64,000 bases of DNA from Pseudomonas azerbaijanoccidentalis (GCF_019145495.1 NZ_JAHSTU010000003.1:682001-746000); one strand, 5' to 3'. Positions 1 through 9,256 are shown, counted from the first letter of the stretch. A program made the numbers and translations. The notes: generated by a model not told the origin, from the letters alone.

Positions 1-300
1 TCTGGCGACCAACCCGTCAGTGGCAAGTCGGGCGACAGTGGCTTGATTGGACGCAAACTTGGGGACGCCCGTTTTTGCTTGGTCGCCTCGCCGGATTACC
101 TGTCCAGGCCGGGAACACCGCGCAGCGTGGAGGATCTGGCAGCGCATGCCTGTGTGCCATTATGATTCCCAGCAGCGGGCGGGGGGGGACCGTTCTCGGT
201 AATTTATCCGCCCCATCGCCAATTATCGGCGACGGCGCGGGCGCTGATCGAATTCCTGACACGAGAGGTGGCTGACCAATCCAGCACACCTCTCAAGTAA
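1..300 (+). pseudogene. LysR-family regulator remnant (C-terminal part)
   Basis: The forward translation reads DSGLIGRKLGDARFCLVAS, then an effector-domain stretch ending AHACVPL. This closely follows the two intact LysR genes at 35990-36934 and 50486-51418. The frame is broken by a TGA at about 158. A run of G at about 178-188 then joins directly to PFSVIYPPHRQLS, which in the intact genes lies about 60 codons further on. So the gene has a stop plus an internal deletion, and its 5' part lies outside the window. It ends with TAA at 298-300, three bases from the convergent OYE gene. It cannot make a working regulator. Confidence 0.85.
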
Positions 301-302
301 CT

Positions 303-1403
303 TCAAATGATCGAGTAGTTAGGATAGTCGGTATAACCGCTGGCTCCGCCACCATAGCTCAGTGCCCGGTCTGGTTTTAATAGCGGCCAGTTATTTTCCA
401 GGCGTTCAACCAGATCAGGGTTCGCGATGAAGGGCTCTCCAAACGCTGCGATATCGATCAACCCATCGCGCAAGAATTGCTCCGCACGTTCTTTGGTCAT
501 GCCCCCTGCAAGAACCAGCATCCCATGGTAGTGGCTGCGAAATTTTTTCAAAAAGTCGCCTGGTATCGGCGAACTGCCACGCGACAGCTGATCCATGAAG
601 TGGACGTAGGCCAATCCACGCTTGGAAAGTTGGTCGGCGACATACAGGTAGGTCTCTTCGACATCCTCGTATAGCCCCATGTCGAACAGGCCACCAAAGG
701 GCGACAGGCGTATGGCCGTGCGTTGCGCACCAATTCGATCAATGACGCTATCGACCACTTCTAACAAGAAGCGTGAGCGGTTTTCGATGGTATCGCTGCG
801 GTACTCGTCCGTGCGGTCATTGACCAGCGGATTGAGGAACTGCTCGATCAGATAGCCGTTAGCTCCATGCAGTTCGATGCCATCGAAGCCGGCATCAATG
901 GAGTTCTCTGCTGCCTTGGCAAAGTCACGGATCACTTCTTTGACTTCGTGTGTACTGAGGGCGCGGGGTTTGGAGACATCGACTGGCCCGGGTTCGCCAC
1001 GTTCAGTCATGCCCCAAGCTTGGGAGTTGCGGGCAATCTGAGAGGTCGAACTGACCGGCGCAATACCGTCTGGTTGAATGCTGACATGGGAGACTCGACC
1101 CACATGCCATAGCTGCGTGAAGATAACGCCGCCGGCGTCGTGAACCGCCTGAGTCACTTTTCTCCAGCCATTGATCTGTGGCGAGGTGTAAATGCCGGGG
1201 ATGGCTAGAAACCCTTCGGCCGAACGCGAAATCGGAGTGCCCTCAGTAATGATCAATCCAGCGCTGGCTCGTTGGCTGTAGTAAAGCGCAGTGAGGTCGT
1301 TGGCAACGCCATCCGGCGCGCGCGCCCGGGTCATAGGCGCCATTGCGATGCGATTGCGCAGTGTAAGCGCGCCGACTCGGCAGGGTTCAAATAATGAGTT
1401 CAT
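303..1403 (-). CDS. Alkene reductase, old yellow enzyme family (NemA/XenB-like)
   Basis: A 366-residue FMN-dependent flavoprotein that would reduce activated C=C bonds (enones, nitro-compounds, maleimides) with NAD(P)H in the cytoplasm. It begins MNSLFEPCRVGALTLRNRI, the usual OYE opening. It has the flavin-site MAPMTRARA motif, the substrate-binding His/Asn pair in ELHGANGYLIEQFLNPLVN, and an R-L-SPFG segment. I chose the ATG at 1403 because GGAAAGGACGGGAG lies just upstream; a longer ORF to 1433 lacks such a site. It is divergent from the LysR gene at 1639 across 235 bp, so that LysR is the likely regulator. A truncated, frameshifted paralogue lies at 36919-37690. Confidence 0.92.
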   Translation of the reverse strand: MNSLFEPCRVGALTLRNRIAMAPMTRARAPDGVANDLTALYYSQRASAGLIITEGTPISRSAEGFLAIPGIYTSPQINGWRKVTQAVHDAGGVIFTQLWHVGRVSHVSIQPDGIAPVSSTSQIARNSQAWGMTERGEPGPVDVSKPRALSTHEVKEVIRDFAKAAENSIDAGFDGIELHGANGYLIEQFLNPLVNDRTDEYRSDTIENRSRFLLEVVDSVIDRIGAQRTAIRLSPFGGLFDMGLYEDVEETYLYVADQLSKRGLAYVHFMDQLSRGSSPIPGDFLKKFRSHYHGMLVLAGGMTKERAEQFLRDGLIDIAAFGEPFIANPDLVERLENNWPLLKPDRALSYGGGASGYTDYPNYSII

Positions 1404-1638
1404 GGGCTCCCGTCCTTTCCTGATGTTGCTCAAGAGGGTAGGCGTATTGATGCTGGATGATAATCCGACGTGCTCGAAAATGATCTGTGAGGCAATTTCA
1501 TAAGTTAAAAAGTATATCGGCAGCTTGTTGGGTTATGAATTTTGTTCACAGGTTAAATGACCAATAAACCTATTTTTAATGCGCATCGTCGTGTGCCGCT
1601 CATGATATTTTTTCACTAATCATAAGTGGGAGAAAGAC

Positions 1639-2541
1639 GTGGATAACAGAGCGGGCGAGATGCTGGTATTTGTGCGGGTCGTCGATGCTGGCAGCTTTTC
1701 GCAAGCGGCGCGTCAGATGCTTATGACGCCATCAACAGTCAGTAAACTGATTGTTCGTCTGGAGTTGCGTCTGGGCGTCCGTTTGCTGGAGCGCTCGACA
1801 CGTAAGCTGTCGTTGACCGATGAAGGACGTATTTACTACGAACGCAGTAACGCTTTGCTGGCAGAACTCGATGATGTCGAAAGAGTGTTGGCACAAGGCG
1901 CACAGAAAGCACGCGGAACAGTGCGAATAAATGCATCGGTAGCGTTTGGCACGCTGGCGATTGAACCCAATTTACCGGCCTTTTGGGAAGCCCATCCAAA
2001 CATTCAGATAAACCTGTCGTTGTGCGATGACATCGTCGACATGTACCTGGATCGAACGGACATTGCCTTCCGGGTAGGTGCATTAAATGATTCAACGCTA
2101 CGAGCGAGGAAGATCGGTATTGCTCGGCGTAAGATGGTTGCATCCCCGGCTTATCTGGAAAAATACGGAGTCCCCAAAACGCTCGAAGACCTCGCCGAAC
2201 ATAATTGTTTGAGCTTCAACTTTCGGCGTTCTAGTCCAGTGTGGCCCATGCATCGGAGTGGCCGCATTGTTGATCGAATCGTCCAGGGTAACCTGCAAGC
2301 CAACAATGGCGAGACCGTTCGACGTATGGCCATCGCGGGTGTGGGGATTGCCCGATTAGCAGACTTTCACATCGATGAGGATCTCGCCGCTGGCCGGTTG
2401 ATCGAGGTGCTCGCGCAAACTGGCCATGACTGCGAGGAAGTTCATGCGCTGTATCAGGGAGGACAGCATGTGCCCCAGCGGATCCGAACGTTCCTCGACT
2501 TTATGGTGCCGCGTCTGCAAGCGTTTATGAATCGGGGGTGA
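1639..2541 (+). CDS. LysR-family transcriptional regulator
   Basis: A 300-residue LysR protein with an N-terminal winged helix-turn-helix (VRVVDAGSFSQAARQM, then TPSTVSKLIVRLE at about residues 13-45) and a periplasmic-binding-protein-like effector domain. It belongs to the common AaeR/DsdC-like subgroup (LGVRLLERSTRKLSLTDEG). The start is GTG at 1639, preceded by GGGAGAAAG. It is divergent from the OYE gene and probably controls it and itself. The 3' 180 bp reappear as a fragment at 37691-37876, showing that this gene was part of the duplicated block. It ends 45 bp from the convergent mntH. Confidence 0.93.
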   Translation: MDNRAGEMLVFVRVVDAGSFSQAARQMLMTPSTVSKLIVRLELRLGVRLLERSTRKLSLTDEGRIYYERSNALLAELDDVERVLAQGAQKARGTVRINASVAFGTLAIEPNLPAFWEAHPNIQINLSLCDDIVDMYLDRTDIAFRVGALNDSTLRARKIGIARRKMVASPAYLEKYGVPKTLEDLAEHNCLSFNFRRSSPVWPMHRSGRIVDRIVQGNLQANNGETVRRMAIAGVGIARLADFHIDEDLAAGRLIEVLAQTGHDCEEVHALYQGGQHVPQRIRTFLDFMVPRLQAFMNRG

Positions 2542-2586
2542 GCGGCGTGCCGTCGTCAGTCAGTGGATTCGACGACTCGACAATAA

Positions 2587-3879
2587 TCAAAGAATGACTG
2601 ATGTAACCAACCAGAGATTGGCGGCGCTGATCAGCAGGAAAACACACCAGGCCATGACGGCGACCGGGCGTGAGATAGCAAAATCACCCATCAGCGTTTT
2701 ATCGCTGGTGAAACGAATCAACGGATACACTGCAAACGGCAGTTGCACTGACAACACCACCTGAGAAAACACCAACAGATCACCTACCGCGGCGTCGCCC
2801 AGCCAGAGAATCCCGCACAGCGCTGGCACCATGGCCAGCAGGCGGGTGACGACGCGCTGTTTCCACAATGAAACTTTGAGCTTCAAGAACCCTTCGAGCA
2901 CGACCTGACCGGCGAGGGTGCCGGTCAACGTCGCGCTTTGGCCCGAGGCGAGCAGTGCCAGGGCGAACAGCACGGCAGAGCTGGCCACACCTGTCAGGGG
3001 GATCAGCAATTGATGGGCCTGCTCGATCCCGCCAATCTCAGTGTGCCCGCTGTCGTGGAAGACGGCGGCGGCCACCAACAAAATGGCAACTTGCACGGCG
3101 GCCGCAATTGAAAGCGCGCGGATCGTATCTTTGGAACCCCGGCGCAGGGACCGTTTTACCTGCTCTCCGTCATGTGTGACGCTATTGGACCGGGCCAGTG
3201 ATGAATGCAGGTACAGATTGTGGGGCATGACGGTGGCGCCGATGATACCTACCGCGATGAACAGTGCCCCTGGCTGAGCCAGCGTGTCCAATGAAGGAAT
3301 GAACCCCCGAAGCATGGCGTTTACATCGAGCGTGATCAATGCCAGCTCAATGGCGAAGCACAGGACAATGGTCGCCACCAGGGCCAGGACGATCTTCTGC
3401 ACTCGGCCATTGGCGGCACCCTTCAAGCCCAGGATGACCAGTGTGCTGACAGCCGTCAGCACGATGCCTAGGGCCATTGGCAAGTTGAATAGTAATTTGA
3501 ACGCCAACGCCGCGCCCAGGACCTCGGCAATATCGGTGGCAATGATGGCAATCTCCGCCATTGCCCAGTGCGCGAGTGTGGCTGGTCGGCCGTAGCGAAG
3601 ACGACAGGTCTGGGCAAGATCCTGACCTGTGACGACGCCGAGACGCAAGGCGAGTGTTTGCAAAAGCATGGCCGCTAGACTCGACAGCACCACCATGAAT
3701 AGCAGGCTGTAACCGAACTGAGCGCCAGCAGCGATACCGGTGGCCCAGTTGCCAGGATCCATGTAACCCACTGCAATCAACAGTCCGGGTCCCATCAGCA
3801 GCGAAAGGCGTCCAGGCATAGGCGATGGTGGGACGGCACGCATTCCGGGGTGTTCCGACAACGAAGTCTTTGTTGTCAT
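2587..3879 (-). CDS. mntH: Nramp-family divalent metal/H+ symporter (Mn2+ transporter)
   Basis: A 430-residue inner-membrane Nramp protein with about 11 hydrophobic segments. The metal-binding motifs of the family are visible: DPGNWATG in TM1 and MPHNLYLHSSLA in TM6. It would import Mn2+ (or Fe2+) with protons. It is the last gene of a four-gene minus-strand operon (cupin, SMP-30-like, membrane protein, mntH); its ATG is 3 bp after the stop of the small membrane gene, so translation is probably coupled. That context is unusual for mntH and hints at a metal supply role for the upstream enzymes. A short decayed piece of the same gene's 3' end lies at 38343-38520. Confidence 0.93.
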   Translation of the reverse strand: MTTKTSLSEHPGMRAVPPSPMPGRLSLLMGPGLLIAVGYMDPGNWATGIAAGAQFGYSLLFMVVLSSLAAMLLQTLALRLGVVTGQDLAQTCRLRYGRPATLAHWAMAEIAIIATDIAEVLGAALAFKLLFNLPMALGIVLTAVSTLVILGLKGAANGRVQKIVLALVATIVLCFAIELALITLDVNAMLRGFIPSLDTLAQPGALFIAVGIIGATVMPHNLYLHSSLARSNSVTHDGEQVKRSLRRGSKDTIRALSIAAAVQVAILLVAAAVFHDSGHTEIGGIEQAHQLLIPLTGVASSAVLFALALLASGQSATLTGTLAGQVVLEGFLKLKVSLWKQRVVTRLLAMVPALCGILWLGDAAVGDLLVFSQVVLSVQLPFAVYPLIRFTSDKTLMGDFAISRPVAVMAWCVFLLISAANLWLVTSVIL

Positions 3880-3882
3880 CGG

Positions 3883-4257
3883 TCATTGGGTCCTTTGTGA
3901 TCGGGCAAGTCGGGGCAGACGCGCCAGCACTAGGGTATGAATGAACAGCAGCAGGCCAGCAACCGAGAGAATTGCCGATACTTTCCCGCTCAAAGCATGG
4001 GCGGCCAGCAGACACACCAGAGCCGCTATCTGGGTCAGCAGACGATGGGCCAGCGAAATCCGTGAAGGGCTCGACGCCTCGAACAGGCGGCCGGGCCAAA
4101 AGTCTGGCCTGGCTCGCGAAAACGGTATTGCGGCGATAGCCACCACGGCGTATATCCAGACGCCGAGACCGGCGTCACCTTCGGCCAGCGCCAAGCCTAT
4201 GGCGCTGGCCGTGAGCAGCAGTGCAATGACAACGAACGCAACACGGCTATAGCTCAT
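3883..4257 (-). CDS. Small multi-pass membrane protein, function unknown
   Basis: A 124-residue protein with four probable membrane segments: about residues 5-24, 30-46, 73-92 and 95-112. The loop between the second and third pairs is basic and carries SRARPDFWPGRLF. I recognise no catalytic motif. Its ATG overlaps the stop of the SMP-30-like gene (ATGA at 4254-4257) and its stop is 3 bp before mntH, so it is a firm member of this operon. It may be an accessory membrane partner of the transporter or the lactonase, but that is only inference from position. Confidence 0.8.
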   Translation of the reverse strand: MSYSRVAFVVIALLLTASAIGLALAEGDAGLGVWIYAVVAIAAIPFSRARPDFWPGRLFEASSPSRISLAHRLLTQIAALVCLLAAHALSGKVSAILSVAGLLLFIHTLVLARLPRLARSQRTQ

Positions 4258-5312
4258 GGTGTTTCGCTCGAACCCATCGGTGCATCCACCCGCAACCGCA
4301 ATACATGGAACGGCGGCTGGCTGTCGTCCTCACCAGCATTGAGCAGTGGGTGGCGGTGCAGTTGGTTGGCTGTGATGTAGAGCCATTCCCCCTGGGCATC
4401 GAGCTCAACGCCGTCCGGCCAGGCGAGTAATTGATCGTCCTGTGCAAGAATGCGGTAGCCGGCAGGCGACGCTAGCCCAATCGCATTATTCGCGATGTCG
4501 GTCACATAGACGTTGCCCTCTGCGTCGACATCAAACCCGTCGCAATGAGGCTTGTCGCACCAGTACTCAACGGCCTCGCTCAGCGGTGCGATGCCTGCAG
4601 GTTCCGCGAGGACTTCGGTTGATACCCGATAGACCTTGCGAGCGGACATCGAACCGAAATAGACCCAGCGGCCCAACGGGTCGATCGCGATGGGATTGAG
4701 GCCGTAGCGGTAAGGAATGATTTCGCCTTCTGGCGTACGCAGCGAAAGGGCTTTTCCACCGATCATCAGCGGTACATCTCCAGGCATCAACCCCGGGTAG
4801 CACTCAAGCGATCGCCATGAAAGACCTGTTTGGAGGTCGACCACGACAATGGCCGGATAGTCGCTTTCACCTCTGGGGTTCATCGTCATGTCGGCGATGT
4901 AAATGCGCTGACGCCGCCAATCGATCACGAAGTCCTGAGTGAAGGAACTTGGGCGAAGCACGTTCTGCGGCAGCACGATCAGGCGGTGCAGGCGATCTTC
5001 TCGATCATTCCAGGCGATGAGGCGCGGCTGTAGGCCCGGTCCGCCCATATCGAGTATCCAGACGATCCCCTGAGGGTCGGTGCGGATGCCGATCACTGCG
5101 GACATCCCTCGACCGTCCTTACCCGGTTTGCCCGCCCAGGTTTCATTGGGGTAGGCCAGATGCTGACCCTCCTGGGCCACCGCTCGCACCGAGATATCCG
5201 GTGCGATGATGGCGGAGACCGACACCAGTACCCGCCCATCCGGCATCACCGTCGGATTACCCGGACGCTCAACCGGAAACGTCGCAAAGATCTCCAGTTG
5301 ATGGGTGTTCAT
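4254..5312 (-). CDS. SMP-30/gluconolactonase-like (L-dopachrome tautomerase-related) beta-propeller protein
   Basis: A 352-residue protein with no obvious signal peptide. It shows the repeated beta-propeller pattern of the SMP-30/gluconolactonase/yellow superfamily: GNPTVMPDGRVLVSV, GIVWILDMG, IYIADMT, NVYVTDIANNAIG and AWPDGVELDAQGEWLYITA. Such proteins are metal-dependent lactonases or related hydrolases; the substrate cannot be read from sequence. It is joined by 4-bp stop/start overlaps to the cupin gene upstream and the membrane gene downstream. A second, secreted member of the superfamily, more like royal-jelly proteins, is at 58831-60027. Confidence 0.82.
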   Translation of the reverse strand: MNTHQLEIFATFPVERPGNPTVMPDGRVLVSVSAIIAPDISVRAVAQEGQHLAYPNETWAGKPGKDGRGMSAVIGIRTDPQGIVWILDMGGPGLQPRLIAWNDREDRLHRLIVLPQNVLRPSSFTQDFVIDWRRQRIYIADMTMNPRGESDYPAIVVVDLQTGLSWRSLECYPGLMPGDVPLMIGGKALSLRTPEGEIIPYRYGLNPIAIDPLGRWVYFGSMSARKVYRVSTEVLAEPAGIAPLSEAVEYWCDKPHCDGFDVDAEGNVYVTDIANNAIGLASPAGYRILAQDDQLLAWPDGVELDAQGEWLYITANQLHRHPLLNAGEDDSQPPFHVLRLRVDAPMGSSETP

Positions 5313-5749
5313 GACAGCGCCTTGACGAACGACGCGGCAGTGCCTGCGGTCGGGTCGACGAAGATGATGTCGCTGGGGTCACGTCGCGGTGTATCGACAG
5401 ACACCATGAACAGCGGGTGCTCAAGGATCTCTGGCATTCCGTGGATGGTGAACCGCTTGAAGAACAGCATCTCGCCGGGACCGACCTCGAACGGTTCACG
5501 GTCGCCCATGAAAAACCTGGCGCGCCCGGACATGACGATGAGGTACTCATCACAGGTCGCGTGGTAATGCGCAGGTGTCGGATGGTAGACACGGAAGACC
5601 CGGGCGCTGGCCTCGTCTTCGTCAGTCAGCCTTGAATCAACTAGCAGCGTTTCGGCAGTCTCGGGGAATGTCTTGACGATCGCATCGAGATTAAACGAGG
5701 CATGAGGTGCAGCCTCTACCAGTTTTTTTCGGGTGCTTACTTCGGTCAT
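5309..5749 (-). CDS. Cupin-domain protein
   Basis: A 146-residue single-cupin protein and the first gene of the mntH operon. The cupin metal motif is visible as HPTPAHYHATCDEYLIVMSG followed by a second motif around PGEMLFFKRFTIHGMPEI, supplying His and Glu ligands. Small cupins of this kind may be metal-dependent dioxygenases, isomerases or sensors. Being co-translated with a lactonase-like protein and an Nramp Mn transporter suggests a Mn- or Fe-dependent enzyme, which is inference. The ATG is at 5749; about 180 bp of non-coding DNA separates it from the FUSC gene and must hold the operon promoter. Confidence 0.85.
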   Translation of the reverse strand: MTEVSTRKKLVEAAPHASFNLDAIVKTFPETAETLLVDSRLTDEDEASARVFRVYHPTPAHYHATCDEYLIVMSGRARFFMGDREPFEVGPGEMLFFKRFTIHGMPEILEHPLFMVSVDTPRRDPSDIIFVDPTAGTAASFVKALS

Positions 5750-5930
5750 CTTGAAACCCTCATTCAGGTGTCCTTTTCAGAGGACGCTGCGATGTTGTTT
5801 GTGGGTTCAGGATAAGCATTGGGCTGATTGCGGAGAACGCTGCGGGGGAGCACAAGATTTGAGAATTAGAATAACAACTGTGTTTTGACGAGAGCGCTGC
5901 GGAGCTCACTAAGCGCCCCCGAATAACCAC

Positions 5931-6497
5931 TCAGTGCTTTGTGGTATCAGACCAGAACCGCCGGGCTCTCGTTTCGAGAGCGGCTATCACGATAGCAGCC
6001 GTCGAGCCTAATGTGACTTCCAGAAAACGCATGAGTCCTGTCTCCAAAATGGTCGAGCCCACATCCTTGCTCAACAGGATAATGACTGCAGTCCACAACC
6101 CAACCCGCCATTCCGGACGATTGGCGATTACCGCTGCAGTCACAGCCGTGACGATCATTAACTCGGTAGAAGGCGCCAAGTGCAGATGTTGCATGGATAT
6201 CTGACAGAGGATCGCCAGTGTCGCTCCTAGCGTTGTGCCAATCACCCGATTACGGAACTCGGAAAAGGTGTCACCCAGATTTTCCTTGTTAGTGATCAAG
6301 GCTGAAACAGGCGCCCACAACGGTTGATGGAGCTGCAACAGGAAGGCCATACCGAAGGCCAGGCCCGCTGTAAGGGAGGAGCGAGCGGCGCACACAAATA
6401 TGATACGGATCGTGTTCTGCGCGGTAGATCGCTGACGATTTGATGAGGGCGATCTGACATGCGGCGTCCAGCGACGTAGGAGTGACAGCGACACCAC
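5931..6497 (-). CDS. FUSC-family (aromatic acid exporter-like) membrane protein
   Basis: A 188-residue protein with a basic N-terminal tail and about five to six hydrophobic segments. The segment QLHQPLWAPVSALITNKEN followed by FRNRVIGTTLGATLAIL is the hallmark of the FUSC/ArAE family (AaeB, YccS). It is shorter than full FUSC pumps and corresponds to the membrane half only. The predicted start is GTG with a weak ribosome site, so a start further in (the MAFLL region would be too late) is possible. It is a stand-alone gene facing away from the dehydrogenase pair at 6634; no substrate can be named. Confidence 0.72.
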   Translation of the reverse strand: MVSLSLLRRWTPHVRSPSSNRQRSTAQNTIRIIFVCAARSSLTAGLAFGMAFLLQLHQPLWAPVSALITNKENLGDTFSEFRNRVIGTTLGATLAILCQISMQHLHLAPSTELMIVTAVTAAVIANRPEWRVGLWTAVIILLSKDVGSTILETGLMRFLEVTLGSTAAIVIAALETRARRFWSDTTKH

Positions 6498-6633
6498 TAT
6501 AAGTGCATCCGGAGCGACTGTTTTGCGAATTCAATTCCAAACAGCTGCGCCCGGTGATGCGTTTCTGACACCGGCTGCCTGCGGCATAGTGATGAGTACT
6601 CACTATTGAGTCCAGCTGCGTCGGAGACACAAG

Positions 6634-7758
6634 ATGCAAGTCAGAGCTGCTGTTCTAAGACACATGAATGTTAAGCCGCCTTATGCCCAGAGCAAGCCAA
6701 TTGTAATTGAGACCATCGAGCTGGCGCCTCCGGGGCCGGGCGAAGTGCTGGTGCGTGTCCGTGCCGCAGGTCTTTGTCATTCCGACCTTTCGGTGATCAA
6801 TGGCGACCGTCCTCGGCCGATGCCCATGGCGCTCGGCCATGAGGCTGCTGGCGTGGTCGAAGCGTTGGGCGAGGGAGTCAGCGACCTTGAGCCGGGCGAT
6901 CATGTGGTCATGGTGTTCATGCCCAGTTGTGGGCATTGCCTGCCATGCGCCGAAGGTCGTCCAGCCCTCTGTGAGCCGGGTGCGAAAGCGAATGCGGCCG
7001 GTACGCTGATCAACGGATCAGTGCGTTTGAGCAGTCCTGCAGGTCACGTGCATCATCACTTGGGGGTTTCGGCATTTGCCGAATACGCTGTGGTGTCGCG
7101 CAACTCGGTGGTCAAGATCGATCGAGATCTGCCCTTTATCGAAGCGGCACTCTTTGGTTGCGCGGTGTTGACCGGGGTCGGCGCCGTGGTCAATACCGCG
7201 CAATTGCGGGTCGGCTCAACCGCCGTGGTGATTGGTCTGGGTGGCGTCGGCCTGGCGTCAGTGCTGGGTGCAAGAGCTGCTGGGGCGAGCAAAATCATTG
7301 CCGTTGACCTTTCACCAGAAAAACTCGCATTGGCCAAAGACGTCGGCGCCACCGCGGTGGTCAACGGCGGCGACGCGGACGCCGTTGAGCAGGTACTGCA
7401 ACTGACTGGTGGCGGCGCCGACTACGTCTTCGAAATGGCCGGTTCGATCCGGGCACTTGATAACGCCATGAAAATGACCAAGCGCGGTGGTATGACCGTG
7501 ACTGCAGGTCTGCCGCCGCCAAGTTCGGCACTGTCCGTCAATGTGGTTCAGTTGGTGGGCGAGGAACGTACGCTCAAAGGCAGCTACATCGGTACTTGCG
7601 TGCCGATCCGCGATATTCCGCGGTTCATTGAGCTTTATCGCGATGGTCGCTTGCCGGTGGATCGGTTGCTGAGCGGCCGACTCAAACTGGAGGACATCAA
7701 CGAAGGCTTCGACCGCCTGCATGACGGCAGCGCGGTGCGTCAGGTTATTGAATTTTGA
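6634..7758 (+). CDS. Zinc-dependent alcohol dehydrogenase, MDR family
   Basis: A 374-residue medium-chain dehydrogenase. Catalytic zinc ligands appear in GLCHSDLSVINGD and LGHEAAGVVEALGEGV. The structural zinc loop is CGHCLPCAEGRPALC. The Rossmann glycine motif is GLGGVGLASVLGARAAG, with an acidic residue (AVDLSPEK) favouring NAD. The size and motifs suit class III-like or aryl/alkyl alcohol dehydrogenases. The stop is 11 bp before the aldehyde dehydrogenase start, so the pair would oxidise an alcohol to a carboxylate through the aldehyde. Substrate unknown. Confidence 0.92.
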   Translation: MQVRAAVLRHMNVKPPYAQSKPIVIETIELAPPGPGEVLVRVRAAGLCHSDLSVINGDRPRPMPMALGHEAAGVVEALGEGVSDLEPGDHVVMVFMPSCGHCLPCAEGRPALCEPGAKANAAGTLINGSVRLSSPAGHVHHHLGVSAFAEYAVVSRNSVVKIDRDLPFIEAALFGCAVLTGVGAVVNTAQLRVGSTAVVIGLGGVGLASVLGARAAGASKIIAVDLSPEKLALAKDVGATAVVNGGDADAVEQVLQLTGGGADYVFEMAGSIRALDNAMKMTKRGGMTVTAGLPPPSSALSVNVVQLVGEERTLKGSYIGTCVPIRDIPRFIELYRDGRLPVDRLLSGRLKLEDINEGFDRLHDGSAVRQVIEF

Positions 7759-7769
7759 GGAGTGACAGC

Positions 7770-9248
7770 ATGGCCGATACAAACTTCCTGGCAACGCTCG
7801 ACGACCCCACGTTGTTCCGTGAGGCGAACTACATCAACGGCCTGTGGCTGGAGGTGGGTGAGGGACGCAGCATTACCGTTACGAACCCGGCCACCGACAA
7901 GGTACTGGGGCGCGTGCCTTCATTTGGGGCCAGTGAGACCGCCATGGCCATCGCCGCCGCCAAGCGCGCGCAACCGGCGTGGCGAGCGCTCACTGCCAAA
8001 GAGCGCGCGGTAAAACTGCGCCATTTGTTCGAGTTGATGATTACCCACCGCGAAGATCTGGCGCGGATCATGACCGCCGAACAAGGCAAGCCGCTGGCCG
8101 AAAGTCGTGGTGAGATTACCTATGCCGCGTCTTTCATTGAATGGTTCGCGGAGGAGGGCAAGCGTGTTTATGGCGATACCATCGCCTCCCATTCAACGAG
8201 CAGCCGAATCATCGTTCAGAAAGAACCCATCGGGGTGTTTGCCGCGATTACCCCGTGGAACTTCCCGGCAGCGATGATCACCCGCAAGGCCGGGCCAGGC
8301 TGGGCGGCCGGTTGCACCGGTGTATTGCGTCCCGCCAGTCAGACACCCTTTTCGGCGATCGCAATTGCAGTGCTGGCCGAGCGTGCCGGTCTGCCTGCCG
8401 GCGTGTGCAACGTGATTACGGGGCCGGGCAGTGAAATCGGGGCCGAACTCACCTCCAACCCGGACGTGCGCAAGTTGTCCTTTACCGGTAGCACCGAGGT
8501 CGGTGCCACACTGTTGGCCCAATGCGCGCCGACGATCAAAAAGACCAGCATGGAACTCGGCGGCAACGCCCCCTTTATCGTGTTTGACGATGCTGATCTG
8601 GATGCTGCGGTGCAGGGTGCGCTCGCGTCCAAGTACCGAAACGCCGGGCAGACCTGTGTGTGCGCTAACCGTCTGCTGGTCCAGGACGGTATCTATGATG
8701 CTTTCGCCGCCAAACTGAAAACCGCCGTCGAGGCCCTGAAAGTGGGCAGCGGATTTGAGGACGGTGTGACGATCGGCCCGCTGATTGACGACGCCGCCGT
8801 GCGCAAGGCCGAGGAGCATGTCGCCGATGCCGTTGAGCGCGGAGCCTCTGTCCTGGTGGGGGGTGAACGCCATCCGTTGGGGGGCAGTTTCTACCGGCCG
8901 ACCATTTTGGTGAACGTGCCAAGGGAGTCGAAGGTGTTCCGTGAGGAGACGTTTGGTCCCGTGGCACCGCTGTTCCGTTTCAGTACCGAGGCGCAAGCCA
9001 TCGAGATGGCAAACGACACCGAGTTCGGTCTGGCCTCGTATTTCTACAGTCGGGATATTGGAAGGATCATGCGCGTGGCTGAAGCGCTTGAGTGTGGCAT
9101 CGTCGGGATCAATGAGGGGTTGATATCGACGGAAGTGGCGCCGTTCGGCGGGGTAAAATCGTCGGGACTGGGTCGTGAAGGTTCCAAGTACGGGATCGAA
9201 GATTATCTTGAGATAAAGTATCTCTGCCTGGGAGGTATTGACCGCTGA
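7770..9248 (+). CDS. NAD(P)-dependent aldehyde dehydrogenase (succinate-semialdehyde dehydrogenase-like)
   Basis: A 492-residue aldehyde dehydrogenase of the GabD-like subgroup. It has the oxyanion motif AAITPWNFPAAMITRKAGP, the cofactor loop SFTGSTEVG, the general-base Glu in MELGGNAPFIVFDDADLD, and the catalytic Cys in AGQTCVCANR. The C-terminal part has the usual VAPFGGVKSSGLGREGS. I placed the start at ATG 7770 because GAGGAGTG just upstream is a good ribosome site; the TTG at 7755 is part of that site. It follows the MDR alcohol dehydrogenase by 11 bp and is followed by a clear terminator, so the two form a short operon. Confidence 0.93.
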   Translation: MADTNFLATLDDPTLFREANYINGLWLEVGEGRSITVTNPATDKVLGRVPSFGASETAMAIAAAKRAQPAWRALTAKERAVKLRHLFELMITHREDLARIMTAEQGKPLAESRGEITYAASFIEWFAEEGKRVYGDTIASHSTSSRIIVQKEPIGVFAAITPWNFPAAMITRKAGPGWAAGCTGVLRPASQTPFSAIAIAVLAERAGLPAGVCNVITGPGSEIGAELTSNPDVRKLSFTGSTEVGATLLAQCAPTIKKTSMELGGNAPFIVFDDADLDAAVQGALASKYRNAGQTCVCANRLLVQDGIYDAFAAKLKTAVEALKVGSGFEDGVTIGPLIDDAAVRKAEEHVADAVERGASVLVGGERHPLGGSFYRPTILVNVPRESKVFREETFGPVAPLFRFSTEAQAIEMANDTEFGLASYFYSRDIGRIMRVAEALECGIVGINEGLISTEVAPFGGVKSSGLGREGSKYGIEDYLEIKYLCLGGIDR

Positions 9249-9256
9249 TAGCTCGG

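Noticed and set aside
2541..2590. Hairpin CGTCG/CGACG between the LysR and mntH genes as a terminator
   Set aside because: Five-bp stem with a long loop and no T-run; too weak to call.
3347..4099. 250-codon minus-strand frame across mntH and the small membrane gene
   Set aside because: It runs out of frame through two genes with clear Nramp and membrane patterns; low-complexity translation.
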